Shown piece by piece: positions 1 to 7,530 of a DNA stretch of 64,000 nt. Source of the DNA: Tridacna crocea (taxonomy: Eukaryota; Mollusca; Bivalvia; Cardiida; Cardiidae); assembly GCA_943736015.1 (NCBI GenBank), contig OX031068.1, forward strand, positions 27,536,296-27,600,295, given 5' to 3'. Positions within the stretch are counted from its first letter, which is position 1, and every line of letters begins with the position of its first letter. The notes under the pieces were generated by a model. The model was not told where the DNA came from and searched no databases. It saw only the letters and a list, made by a program, of their open reading frames with translations. The translations under genes and the position numbers were made by a program.

Positions 1-2
1 CT

Positions 3-45
3 GTTTTATTTATGCAATAGGTAGGAGTTTTATTTATGCAATAGG
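3..45 (+). repeat. 24-bp-period short duplication at unit start
   Basis: The 19-base word GTTTTATTTATGCAATAGG occurs at 3-21 and again at 27-45. The pair is present at the start of every unit. In unit 12 the second copy has a T-to-A change (near 20744). A related GTGCAATAGG lies at about 1228-1238, which links this segment to the older subrepeats at the end of the unit. Confidence 0.9.
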
Positions 46-81
46 AAAGAGTTGCTACTGAGAGTTTTCAGTCTTTTTTTG

Positions 82-175
82 GCCACTTGTGACATTATTT
101 TTTCTGGGTTTCTACACTGTACTTTGATCTTTGGTCATCTTTAAAGTATCAATGTACAGCATAGCATGAATTAGA
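82..175 (+). repeat. Degenerate subrepeat B, copy 1
   Basis: The stretch beginning GCCACTTGTGAC aligns with the stretch beginning at 1580. Both continue with a T-rich run, CTGGG, a TTTCTACACT core, TTGATC, TCATCTTT and TTTAAAG, then end near GAATTAG or GAGTTAG. The second copy lies 385 bp before the next unit's first copy. This marks an old internal duplication, now diverged, inside the 1.88-kb unit. Confidence 0.8.
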
Positions 176-244
176 AAAGCGAATCGAATCAAGGGATATA
201 GGAATCAGGGGAAGCTACTCTTGCACTCTTGCAAGGTGCTTGAA

Positions 245-263
245 AAGACCAAAGCAAGGTCTT
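245..263 (+). other. Short inverted repeat (6-bp stem, 7-nt loop)
   Basis: AAGACC at 245-250 is complementary to GGTCTT at 258-263. It is preserved in every complete unit. Just upstream the octamer CTCTTGCA/CTCTTGCA is tandemly doubled; one copy is lost in units 23 and 33. A stem this short could be chance. Confidence 0.4.
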
Positions 264-414
264 CTGCCACCCCGTTTTCTTAAGTTTGCGCCCATTGTCA
301 GTGAAATCTGGCATGTGTGGATGGTTCAGGCATTGCAGTTTGCCTAGGACTGCATAAAAGCTTTCAAAGAAGACTTAAAATCCACTTTAATGCCGATTTT
401 TGCTCAATGTTTTC

Positions 415-422
415 TATCGATA
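415..422 (+). promoter_or_regulatory. TATCGATA palindrome
   Basis: An 8-bp perfect palindrome, followed closely by TTTCGAGCGCC. In insects TATCGATA is the core of the DRE element bound by DREF; whether that protein exists here is unknown because the organism is unknown. The word is intact in all complete units I read, including unit 33, which has a T-to-C change just upstream. Functional assignment is speculative. Confidence 0.3.
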
Positions 423-436
423 TTTTCGAGCGCCAT

Positions 437-442
437 TTCAAA
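437..442 (-). promoter_or_regulatory. CHR-like hexamer TTTGAA (minus strand)
   Basis: Reads TTTGAA on the minus strand, about 18 bp from the nearest inverted CCAAT box. In animal cell-cycle promoters, NF-Y sites are followed by a CHR element (TTYGAA). Units 3 and 9 carry TTCGAA here, which still fits that consensus. A hexamer is weak evidence and this is listed only because of its position beside the CCAAT cluster. Confidence 0.2.
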
Positions 443-455
443 TTGCTTAAAGCTT

Positions 456-655
456 TGTGATTGGCTGATCCTGGGGGTGTGTCTGCGATTTGATTAGCTG
501 ATTGGGCCTAATCTGAATTTCATAGGGCTTTTCTGATTGGACGATTTCAGAGAGGGCTGTGATTTGATTGGCTCATTGGATACCGTTATGATTTCCTAAA
601 AGCCTTCCTGATTGGACGATTTCAGAGAGGGCAGAGATTTGATTGGCTGATCAAA
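456..655 (+). repeat. 75-bp degenerate minisatellite, about 2.5 copies
   Basis: CTGATTGGACGATTTCAGAG occurs at 533 and again 75 bp later at 608, each followed by AGGGC and a GATTTGATTGGCT word. The stretch from about 486 to 540 aligns loosely with 561 to 615, so a third older copy is visible. Units 33 and 34 have lost exactly one 75-bp period, as expected from slippage or recombination between copies. Confidence 0.85.
460..646 (-). promoter_or_regulatory. Cluster of seven inverted CCAAT boxes
   Basis: ATTGG on the plus strand starts at 460, 501, 536, 567, 575, 611 and 642. Several sit in TGATTGGCT, the reverse complement of AGCCAATCA, a good match to the NF-Y consensus. All point the same way and most spacings are 31 to 41 bp. 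Single boxes are lost in units 25 and 26 (ATGGGATC) and unit 27 (ATTGCC). Units 33 and 34 lose the boxes in the deleted 75-bp period. In AT-rich DNA some ATTGG words are expected, but the density and flanks are notable. Confidence 0.5.
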
Positions 656-657
656 AA

Positions 658-667
658 GGGGGGGGGA
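658..667 (+). repeat. Poly-G run, length-variable between units
   Basis: An A5-6 run is followed by a G run, normally ending in AGAATG. I count 7 G in unit 5 and 13 in unit 23; units 25, 28 and 31 have an A interrupting it (GGGAGG), and unit 34 ends it with GCGG. This is a fast-changing marker and also a place where assemblies often miscount. Confidence 0.85.
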
Positions 668-676
668 GAATGTTTG

Positions 677-691
677 TATATTTATGCTAAT
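677..691 (+). promoter_or_regulatory. TATA-like and octamer-like motif
   Basis: TATATTTA (677-684) runs into ATGCTAAT (684-691), which resembles the POU-factor octamer. It lies 30 bp after the last CCAAT box, a reasonable core-promoter spacing. Units 14 and 18 read TAAATTTA here, which would break the TATA-like word. Units 21, 23, 26 and 28 delete 4 bases just before it but keep it. Motif evidence only. Confidence 0.3.
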
Positions 692-720
692 TTTTCGGGT
701 CATTTTTCGGGTCATTTCGG
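692..720 (+). repeat. 12-bp tandem repeat
   Basis: TTTTCGGGTCAT at 692-703 is repeated at 704-715 and followed by the partial copy TTCGG. Units 3 and 9 read TTTCTCGGG in the second copy. Units 33 and 34 have an extra C (TTTTCCGGG). Confidence 0.85.
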
Positions 721-880
721 CCTATTTTATGGTCAACAAGGATCAGACACCTGCACCAAGACCCCTTTTTCCAGAGTTTCAATCCTTAACTCTGCCGTTT
801 TATCTTTTTTATCTATTTTAATCATTAGTTATTCTTACATCTTGTTGTATTCTTTTGGTCTATTTTTCGGATCACTTAAG
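721..880 (+). repeat. 160-bp subrepeat C, copy 1
   Basis: Begins CCTATTTTATGG and aligns with the next 160 bp. The copies are clearly diverged overall, but a 31-base block (740-770 against 900-930) and a 20-base block (824-843 against 989-1008) are identical. The first block contains CACCTG, an E-box-type word. Units 7 and 8 alter this block in copy 1 (CATTAAGACC). Confidence 0.9.
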
Positions 881-1040
881 CCTATTCTATGGTAAAGAGG
901 GATCAGACACCTGCACCAAGACCCCTTTTTTCAGAGTTTGAAATCTCAGCTTTGCCATTCTATCTTTTTTTTTTCATCTATTTCAATTATTAGTTATTCT
1001 TACATCTTACTGTATTTTATTGGCCTAATTCAAAATACTT
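881..1040 (+). repeat. 160-bp subrepeat C, copy 2
   Basis: Begins CCTATTCTATGG exactly 160 bp after copy 1 and ends near TTGGCCTAATTC. Its T run (about 965-974) varies in length between units and therefore shifts the reading frame from unit to unit. An ATG at the start of this copy opens a 70-codon frame only in units with the right T-run length, which argues against coding. Confidence 0.88.
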
Positions 1041-1078
1041 CAAACAAGAAAATGTTTTGTGAAAAAAGTTTATGCAAC

Positions 1079-1092
1079 AGCAACCAGTTGCT
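1079..1092 (+). other. Short inverted repeat AGCAAC/GTTGCT
   Basis: AGCAAC at 1079-1084 and GTTGCT at 1087-1092 flank a CA dinucleotide. It is present in nearly all units; units 15 and 19 change the left arm (ACAACAACC). With a 2-nt loop it cannot form an ordinary hairpin without opening base pairs, so it is better viewed as an interrupted palindrome. Confidence 0.4.
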
Positions 1093-1121
1093 TCTTTTTT
1101 AATTTCATATTTTTGCACGGT

Positions 1122-1129
1122 GTTTAAAC
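1122..1129 (+). other. GTTTAAAC palindrome
   Basis: A perfect 8-bp palindrome preserved in all complete units. Units 2 and 4 change the base before it (CGATG in place of CGGTG). No function is evident. Confidence 0.35.
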
Positions 1130-1143
1130 ATAACATCGACTCC

Positions 1144-1150
1144 TGACTCA
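1144..1150 (+). promoter_or_regulatory. TGACTCA, AP-1/bZIP-type site
   Basis: A perfect match to the 7-bp TRE/AP-1 (Gcn4-type) consensus, five bases before the hairpin at 1155-1185. It is retained even in unit 31, where the preceding CTCC becomes CTTC; unit 23 changes the following CACG to CACA. A 7-bp match is weak on its own; its retention partly reflects general homogeneity. Confidence 0.3.
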
Positions 1151-1154
1151 CGCA

Positions 1155-1185
1155 GTCACCAAAACCGTTTCAATGTTTCGGTGAC
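1155..1185 (-). other. Hairpin: 11-bp stem, 9-nt loop
   Basis: GTCACCAAAAC (1155-1165) pairs with GTTTCGGTGAC (1175-1185) except at one position. On the plus strand that position is an A/C mismatch; in RNA from the minus strand it is a G-U wobble, so the stem is continuous only for a minus-strand transcript. Units 11, 20, 23, 26 and 27 (CGATGAC) and units 14, 18 and 21 (CTGTGAC) carry arm changes that weaken it, so it is not strictly maintained. Confidence 0.5.
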
Positions 1186-1217
1186 CCTGGTAAAGAAAAC
1201 GGAAAAATTTGGTTTAC

Positions 1218-1322
1218 CTTTCTTTGCTTTGTGCAATAGGTATCGGTTGCCTCCGAAAGTGTCAAAGTCGGTCTTATGATTTCATGTGCAGCACCTAATA
1301 ATCGCGTACGGTAGTCATCATA
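1218..1322 (+). repeat. Degenerate subrepeat B, copy 3 (older)
   Basis: CTTTGCTTTGTGCAATAGG followed by GGTTGCCTCCGAAAGTGTC resembles the unit start (TTATGCAATAGG, then GAGTTGCTACTGAGAG). It precedes subrepeat A copy 1, just as B copies precede or follow A elsewhere. The position after GTG is C in some units and A in others, the clearest two-state marker of the array. The alignment is by eye and gapped. Confidence 0.55.
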
Positions 1323-1552
1323 ACCAATTCAATGGTCCTAGCAAGAGAAAAGGAAACAAACAAAAAAAATTCCCTATATTTGACTTAAGCAACAGGTGTC
1401 CTCTGCTACGAAATTTGTCGCAAGTCGATTTTCCATGTTTTCGGGGGTGCATAACTGGTACACGAGTAAGTGGTCAACGTAACTGGCTTTCTCATCACTG
1501 TATGAAGGGATTGAAAAAATAATAATAATAAAAAAAAAAAAAAAAATTAGTT
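1323..1552 (+). repeat. Subrepeat A, copy 1, with A-rich tail
   Basis: Begins ACCAATTCAATGGTCCTAG and contains GCAACAGGTGTC, CTGCTACG, CGCAAGT, GTCAACGTAACTGG and GATTGAAAAA. It aligns along its length with 1674-1880, 351 bp further on. Its tail is an (AAT)n stretch and a long A run whose length differs in almost every unit. The AAT/A tail resembles a retroposon 3' end, but no target-site duplication or internal promoter supports that. Confidence 0.82.
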
Positions 1553-1673
1553 CCCTTTGCTTGATTTTTGTCTTTTTTAGCCACTTGTGACACAGTTTTC
1601 TGGGATTTCTACACTATACATTGATCATCTTTGCTTATTTAAAGGATTAATGGGTGCAATTCCTGAGTTAGTT
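1553..1673 (+). repeat. Subrepeat B, copy 2
   Basis: Begins at TTAGTTCCCTTTGCTTG after the A tract and includes GCCACTTGTGAC at 1580-1591, aligning with the segment beginning at 82. Units 11, 20 and 29 share TTATTATCCC at the start and GATCATTTTTGC further in. Units 23 and 26 share TGTTTCCTTGG. Confidence 0.8.
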
Positions 1674-1880
1674 ACCAATTCAATGGTCCTAGTAATAGAA
1701 AAGGGGGAAGAAAAATCTCTATTTTTGACTTAGGCAACAGGTGTCGTCTGCTACGGAATGTGCCGCAAGTTGATTTTTCATGATTTCGCGGGTGCGTAAC
1801 TGGCACCTACAAGGCGGTAGTCAACGTAACTGGGTTTCTTGTCATGGTAAAAGAGATTGAAAAAAAAAAAATAAAGGTTC
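1674..1880 (+). repeat. Subrepeat A, copy 2, ending in a short A tract
   Basis: The second copy of A begins ACCAATTCAATGGTCCTAG, as copy 1 does, then diverges, with CACCTACAAGGCGG where copy 1 has TACACGAGT. It ends GATTGAAAA and a short A run. A linked set of variants (TTTAATGG, GAATGGGCC) marks a family of units: 12, 14, 16, 18, 21, 23 and 26. Confidence 0.82.
1870..1875 (+). terminator. AATAAA, possible polyadenylation signal
   Basis: AATAAA follows the short A tract at the end of every unit; unit 29 reads ATATAGG and lacks it (near 54571). Another AATAAA is formed by the (AAT)n tail at 1527-1532. A hexamer next to an A run arises easily by chance, so this is a candidate only. Confidence 0.25.
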
Positions 1881-1883
1881 CCT

Positions 1884-3769
1884 CTGTTTTATTTATGCAA
1901 TAGGTAGGAGTTTTATTTATGCAATAGGAAAGAGTTGCTACTGAGAGTTTTCAGTCTTTTTTTGGCCACTTGTGACATTACTTTTTCTGGGTTTCTACAC
2001 TGTACTTTGATCTTTGGTCATCTTTAAAGTATCAATGTACAGCATGGCATGAATTAGAAAAGCGAATCGAATCAAGGGATATAGGAATCAGGGGAAGCTA
2101 CTCTTGCACTCTTGCAAGGTGCTTGAAAAGACCAAAGCAAGGTCTTCTGCCACCCCGTTTTCTTAAGTTTGCGCCCATTGTCAGTGAAATCTGGCATGTG
2201 TGGATGGTTCAGGCATTGCAGTTTGCCTAGGACTGCATAAAAGCTTTCAAAGAAGACTTAAAATCCACTTTAATGCCGATTTTTGCTCAATGTTTTCTAT
2301 CGATATTTTCGAGCGCCATTTCAAATTGCTTAAAGCTTTGTGATTGGCTGATCCTGGGGGTGTGTCTGCGATTTGATTAGCTGATTGGGCCTAATCTGAA
2401 TTTCATAGGGCTTTTCTGATTGGACGATTTCAGAGAGGGCTGTGATTTGATTGGCTCATTGGATACCGTTATGATTTCCTAAAAGCTTTCCTGATTGGAC
2501 GATTTCAGAGAGGGCAGAGATTTGATTGGCTGATCAAAAAGGGGGGGGGGAGAATGTTTGTATATTTATGCTAATTTTTCGGGTCATTTTTCGGGTCATT
2601 TCGGCCTATTTTATGGTCAACAAGGATCAGACACCTGCACCAAGACCCCTTTTTCCAGAGTTTCAATCCTTAACTCTGCCGTTTTATCTTTTTTATCTAT
2701 TTTAATCATTAGTTATTCTTACATCTTGTTGTATTCTTTTGGTCTATTTTTCGGATCTCTTAAGCCTATTCTATGGTAAAGAGGGATCAGACACCTGCAC
2801 CAAGACCCCTTTTTTCAGAGTTTGAAATCTCAGCTTTGCCATTCTATCTTTTTTTTTCATCTATTTCAATTATTAGTTATTCTTACATCTTACTGTATTT
2901 TATTGGCCTAATTCTAAATACTTCAAACAAGAAAATGTTTTGTGAAAAAAGTTTATGCAACAGCAACCAGTTGCTTCTTTTTTAATTTCATATTTTTGCA
3001 CGATGTTTAAACATAACATCGACTCCTGACTCACGCAGTCACCAAAACCGTTTCAATGTTTCGGTGACCCTGGTAAAGAAAACGGAAAAATTTGATTTAC
3101 CTTTCTTTGCTTTGTGCAATAGGTATCGGTTGCCTCCGAAAGTGTCAAAGTCGGTCTTATGATTTCATGTGCAGCACCTAATAGTCGCGTATGGTAGTCA
3201 TCATAACCAATTCAATGGTCCTAGCAAGAGAAAAGGAAACAAACAAAAAAAGTTCCCTATATTTGACTTAAGCAACAGGTGTCGTCTGCTACGAAATTTG
3301 TCGCAAGTCGATTTTCCATGTTTTCGGGGGTGCGTAACTGGTACACGAGTCAGTGGTCAACGTAACTGGCTTTCTCATCACTGTATGAATGGATTGAAAA
3401 AATAATAATAATAAAATAAAAAGAAAAAAAAATTAGTTCCCTTTGCTTGATTTTTGTCTTTTTTAGCCACTTGTGACACTGTTTTCTGGGATTTCTACAC
3501 TATACATTGATCATCTTTGCTTATTTAAAGGATTAATGGATGCAATTCCTGAGTTAGTTACCAATTCAATGGTCCTAGTAATAGAAAAGGGGGAAGAAAA
3601 ATCTCTATTTTTGACTTAGGCAACAGGTGTCGTCTGCTACGGAATGTGCCGCAAGTTGATTTTTCATGATTTCGCTGGTGCGTAAATGGCACCTACAAGG
3701 CGGTAGTCAACGTAACTGGGTTTCTTGTCATGGTAAAAGAGATTGAAAAAAAAAAAATAAAGGTTCCCT
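1884..3769 (+). repeat. Repeat unit 2 (1,886 bp)
   Basis: Shares with unit 4 a set of markers found nowhere else: AAAGCTTTCC near 2482, CGGATCTCTT near 2752, CGATGTTTAAAC near 3001 and TTTGATTTAC at 3091. From about 3405 its tail (AAATAAAAAG, then TGGATGCAAT) matches units 7 and 8 instead. Private changes include GAATGG near 3388 and GTAAATGG near 3682. Confidence 0.97.
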
Positions 3770-5653
3770 CTGTTTTATTTATGCAATAGGTAGGAGTTTT
3801 ATTTATGCAATAGGAAAGAGTTGCTACTGAGAGTTTTCAGTCTTTTTTTGGCCACTTGTGACATTACTTTTTCTGGGTTTCTACACTGTACTTTGATCTT
3901 TGGTCATCTTTAAAGTATCAATGTACAGCATGGCATGAATTAGAAAAGCGAATCGAATCAAGGGATATAGGAATCAGGGGAAGCTACTCTTGCACTCTTG
4001 CAAGGTGCTTGAAAAGACCAAAGCAAGGTCTTCTGCCGCCCGTTTTCTTAAGTTTGCGCCCATTGTCAGTGAAATCTGGCATGTGTGGATGGTTCAGGCA
4101 TTGCAGTTTGCCTAGGACTGCATAAAAGCTTTCAAAGAAGACTTAAAATCCACTTTAATGCCGATTTTTGCTCAATGTTTTCTATCGATATTTTCGAGCG
4201 CCATTTCGAATTGCTTAAAGCTTTGTGATTGGCTGATCCTGGGGGTGTGTCTGCGATTTGATTAGCTGATTGGGCCTAATCTGAATTTCATAGGGCTTTT
4301 CTGATTGGACGATTTCAGAGAGGGCTGTGATTTGATTGGCTCATTGGATACCGTTATGATTTCCTAAAAGCCTTCCTGATTGGACGATTTCAGAGAGGGC
4401 AGAGATTTGATTGGCTGATCAAAAAGGGGGGGGGGAGAATGTTTGTATATTTATGCTAATTTTTCGGGTCATTTCTCGGGTCATTTCGGCCTATTTTATG
4501 GTCAACAAGGATCAGACACCTGCACCAAGACCCCTTTTTCCAGAGTTTCAATCCTTAACTCTGCCGTTTTATCTTTTTTATCTATTTTAATCATTAGTTA
4601 TTCTTACATCTTGTTGTATTCTTTTGGTCTATTTTTCGGATCACTTAAGCCTATTCTATAGTAAAGAGGGATCAGACACCTGCACCAAGACCCCTTTTTT
4701 CAGAGTTTGAAATCTCAGCTTTGCCATTCTATCTTTTTTTTCATCTATTTCAATTATTAGTTATTCTTACATCTTACTGTATTTTATTGGCCTAATTCTA
4801 AATACTTCAAACAAGAAAATGTTTTGTGAAAAAAGTTTATGCAACAGCAACCAGTTGCTTCTTTTTTAATTTCATATTTTTGCACGGTGTTTAAACATAA
4901 CATCGACTCCTGACTCACGCAGTCACCAAAACCGTTTCAATGTTTCGGTGACCCTGGTAAAGAAAACGGAAAAATTTGGTTTACCTTTCTTTGCTTTGTG
5001 CAATAGGTATCGGTTGCCTCCGAAAGTGTCAAAGTCGGTCTTATGATTTCATGTGCAGCACCTAATAGTCGCGTATGGTAGTCATCATAACCAATTCAAT
5101 GGTCCTAGCAAGAGAAAAGGAAACAAACAAAAAAAATTCCCTATATTTGACTTAAGCAACAGGTGTCGTCTGCTACGAAATTTGTCGCAAGTCGATTTTC
5201 CATGTTTTCGGGGGTGCGTAACTGGTACACGAGTCAGTGGTCAACGTAACTGGCTTTCTCATCACTGTATGAAGGGATTGAAAAAATAATAATAAAAAAA
5301 AAAAAAAAAAAAAAAAATTAGTTCCCTTTGCTTGATTTTTGTCTTTTTTAGCCACTTGTGACACTGTTTTCTGGGATTTCTATACTATACATTGATCATC
5401 TTTGCTTATTTAAAGGATTAATGGGTGCAATTCCTGAGTTAGTTACCAATTCAATGGTCCTAGTAATAGAAAAGGGGGAAGAAAAATCTCTATTTTTGAC
5501 TTAGGCAACAGGTGTCGTCTGCTACGGAATGTGCCGCAAGTTGATTTTTCATGATTTCGCTGGTGCGTAACTGGCACCTACAAGGCGGTAGTCAACGTAA
5601 CTGGGTTTCTTGTCATGGTAAAAGAGATTGAAAAAAAAAAATAAAGGTTCCCT
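3770..5653 (+). repeat. Repeat unit 3 (1,884 bp)
   Basis: Resembles unit 9 at a six-unit lag: TTTCGAATTGC near 4205, ATTTCTCGGG at 4471, TTTCTATACT near 5379. Private changes: CTGCCGCCCG near 4033 (one base short) and CTATAGTAAAG at 4655-4665, which puts a stop codon in the 73-codon frame one position early. Confidence 0.97.
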
Positions 5654-7530
5654 CTGTTTTATTTATGCAATAGGTAGGAGTTTTATTTATGCAATAGGAA
5701 AGAGTTGCTACTGAGAGTTTCCAGTCTTTTTTTGGCCACTTGTGACATTATTTTTTCTGGGTTTCTACACTGTACTTTGATCTTTGGTCATCTTTAAAGT
5801 ATCAATGTACAGCATGGCATGAATTAGAAAAGCGAATCGAATCAAGGGATATAGGAATCAGGGGAAGCTACTCTTGCACTCTTGCAAGGTGCTTGAAAAG
5901 ACCAAAGCAAGGTCTTCTGCCACCCCGTTTTCTTAAGTTTGCGCCCATTGTCAGTGAAATCTGGCATGTGTGGATGGTTCAGGCATTGCAGTTTGCCTAG
6001 GACTGCATAAAAGCTTTCAAAGAAGACTTAAAATCCACTTTAATGCCGATTTTTGCTCAATGTTTTCTATCGATATTTTCGAGCGCCATTTCAAATTGCT
6101 TAAAGCTTTGTGATTGGCTGATCCTGGGGGTGTGTCTGCGATTTGATTAGCTGATTGGGCCTAATCTGAATTTCATAGGGCTTTTCTGATTGGACGATTT
6201 CAGAGAGGGCTGTGATTTGATTGGCTCATTGGATACCGTTATGATTTCCTAAAAGCTTTCCTGATTGGACGATTTCAGAGAGGGCAGAGATTTGATTGGC
6301 TGATCAAAAAGGGGGGGGGGAGAATGTTTGTATATTTATGCTAATTTTTCGGGTCATTTTTCGGGTCATTTCGGCCTATTTTATGGTCAACAAGGATCAG
6401 ACACCTGCACCAAGACCCCTTTTTCCAGAGTTTCAATCCTTAACTCTGCCGTTTTATCTTTTTTATCTATTTTAATCATTAGTTATTCTTACATCTTGTT
6501 GTATTCTTTTGGTCTATTTTTCGGATCTCTTAAGCCTATTCTATGGTAAAGAGGGATCAGACACCTGCACCAAGACCCCTTTTTTCAGAGTTTGAAATCT
6601 CAGCTTTGCCATTCTATCTTTTTTTTTCATCTATTTCAATTATTAGTTATTCTTACATCTTACTGTATTTTATTGGCCTAATTCTAAATACTTCAAACAA
6701 GAAAATGTTTTGTGAAAAAAGTTTATGCAACAGCAACCAGTTGCTTCTTTTTTAATTTCATATTTTTGCACGATGTTTAAACATAACATCGACTCCTGAC
6801 TCACGCAGTCACCAAAACCGTTTCAATGTTTCGGTGACCCTGGTAAAGAAAACGGAAAAATTTGATTTACCTTTCTTTGCTTTGTGCAATAGGTATCGGT
6901 TGCCTCCGAAAGTGTCAAAGTCGGTCTTATGATTTCATGTGCAGCACCTAATAGTCGCGTATGGTAGTCATCATAACCAATTCAATGGTCCTAGCAAGAG
7001 AAAAGGAAACAAACAAAAAAAGTTCCCTATATTTGACTTAAGCAACAGGTGTCGTCTGCTACGAAATTTGTCGCAAGTCGATTTTCCATGTTTTCGGGGG
7101 TGCGTAACTGGTACACGAGTCAGTGGTCAACGTAACTGGCTTTCTCATCACTGTATGAAGGGATTGAAAAAATAATAATAATAAAAAAAAAAAAATTAGT
7201 TCCCTTTGCTTGATTTTTGTCTTTTTTAGCCACTTGTGAAACTGTTTTCTAGGATTTCTACACTATACATTGATCATCTTTGCTAATTTAAAGGATTAAT
7301 GGGTGCAATTCCTGAGTTAGTTACCAATTCAATGGTCCTAGTAATAGAAAAGGGGGAAGAAAAATCTCTATTTTTGACTTAGGCAACAGGTGTCGTCTGC
7401 TACGGAATGTGCCGCAAGTTGATTTTTCATGATTTCGCTGGTGCGTAACTGGCACCTACAAGGCGGTAGTCAACGTAACTGGGTTTCTTGTCATGGTAAA
7501 AGAGATTGAAAAAAAAAATAAAGGTTCCCT
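5654..7530 (+). repeat. Repeat unit 4 (1,877 bp)
   Basis: Carries the unit-2 marker set (GCTTTCC near 6252, GGATCTCTT near 6523, TTTGATTTAC at 6861). Private: TTTCCAGTC near 5718, GTGAAACTGTTTTCTAGG near 7236 and GCTAATTTA near 7282. The A tract after subrepeat A is short. Confidence 0.97.

Larger units (their letters stand above)
1..1883 (+). repeat. Repeat unit 1 (reference unit, 1,883 bp)
   Basis: Used here as the coordinate reference for internal features. It carries several changes rare or absent elsewhere: A at 163, A at 1032, A at 1301, C at 1401 where nearly all others have G, A at 1468 and A at 1594. C at 1309 (CGTACGG) is shared only with unit 6. Because the window starts exactly at my arbitrary unit boundary, nothing can be said about what lies to the left. 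Confidence 0.97.

Noticed and set aside
674..895. A 73- to 84-codon frame over the 160-bp copy 1
   Set aside because: It starts at TTG codons, and longer versions depend on the length of the G run. Its hydrophobic look comes from T-rich DNA. Unit 3 shortens it by a stop and units 14 and 18 change its first codons.
1286..1522. A 78-codon frame repeated in most units as a possible gene family
   Set aside because: It starts at GTG, not ATG, and an ATG start two bases upstream stops after four codons. It is broken in units 10, 12, 13 and 17 and altered elsewhere. It looks conserved only because all units are nearly identical DNA. The protein has no domain I recognise.
1..1883. rDNA spacer, 5S, U1/U2/U5/U6 snRNA, spliced-leader or tRNA gene in the unit
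   Set aside because: I looked for the conserved cores of these RNAs on both strands and saw none. ATTTTTG words that could be Sm sites (near 395, 1107 and 1564) have no leader, splice donor or stem around them. A weak B-box-like word on the minus strand near 180-190 has no A box.
2773..2985. A 70-codon frame starting at ATG in subrepeat C copy 2
   Set aside because: It exists only in units whose T run has a particular length, so it is a chance frame that homopolymer changes open and close.
5173..5364. A minus-strand frame with a poly-phenylalanine tract
   Set aside because: It is the reverse of the A tract, varies in length with that tract and is absent from many units.
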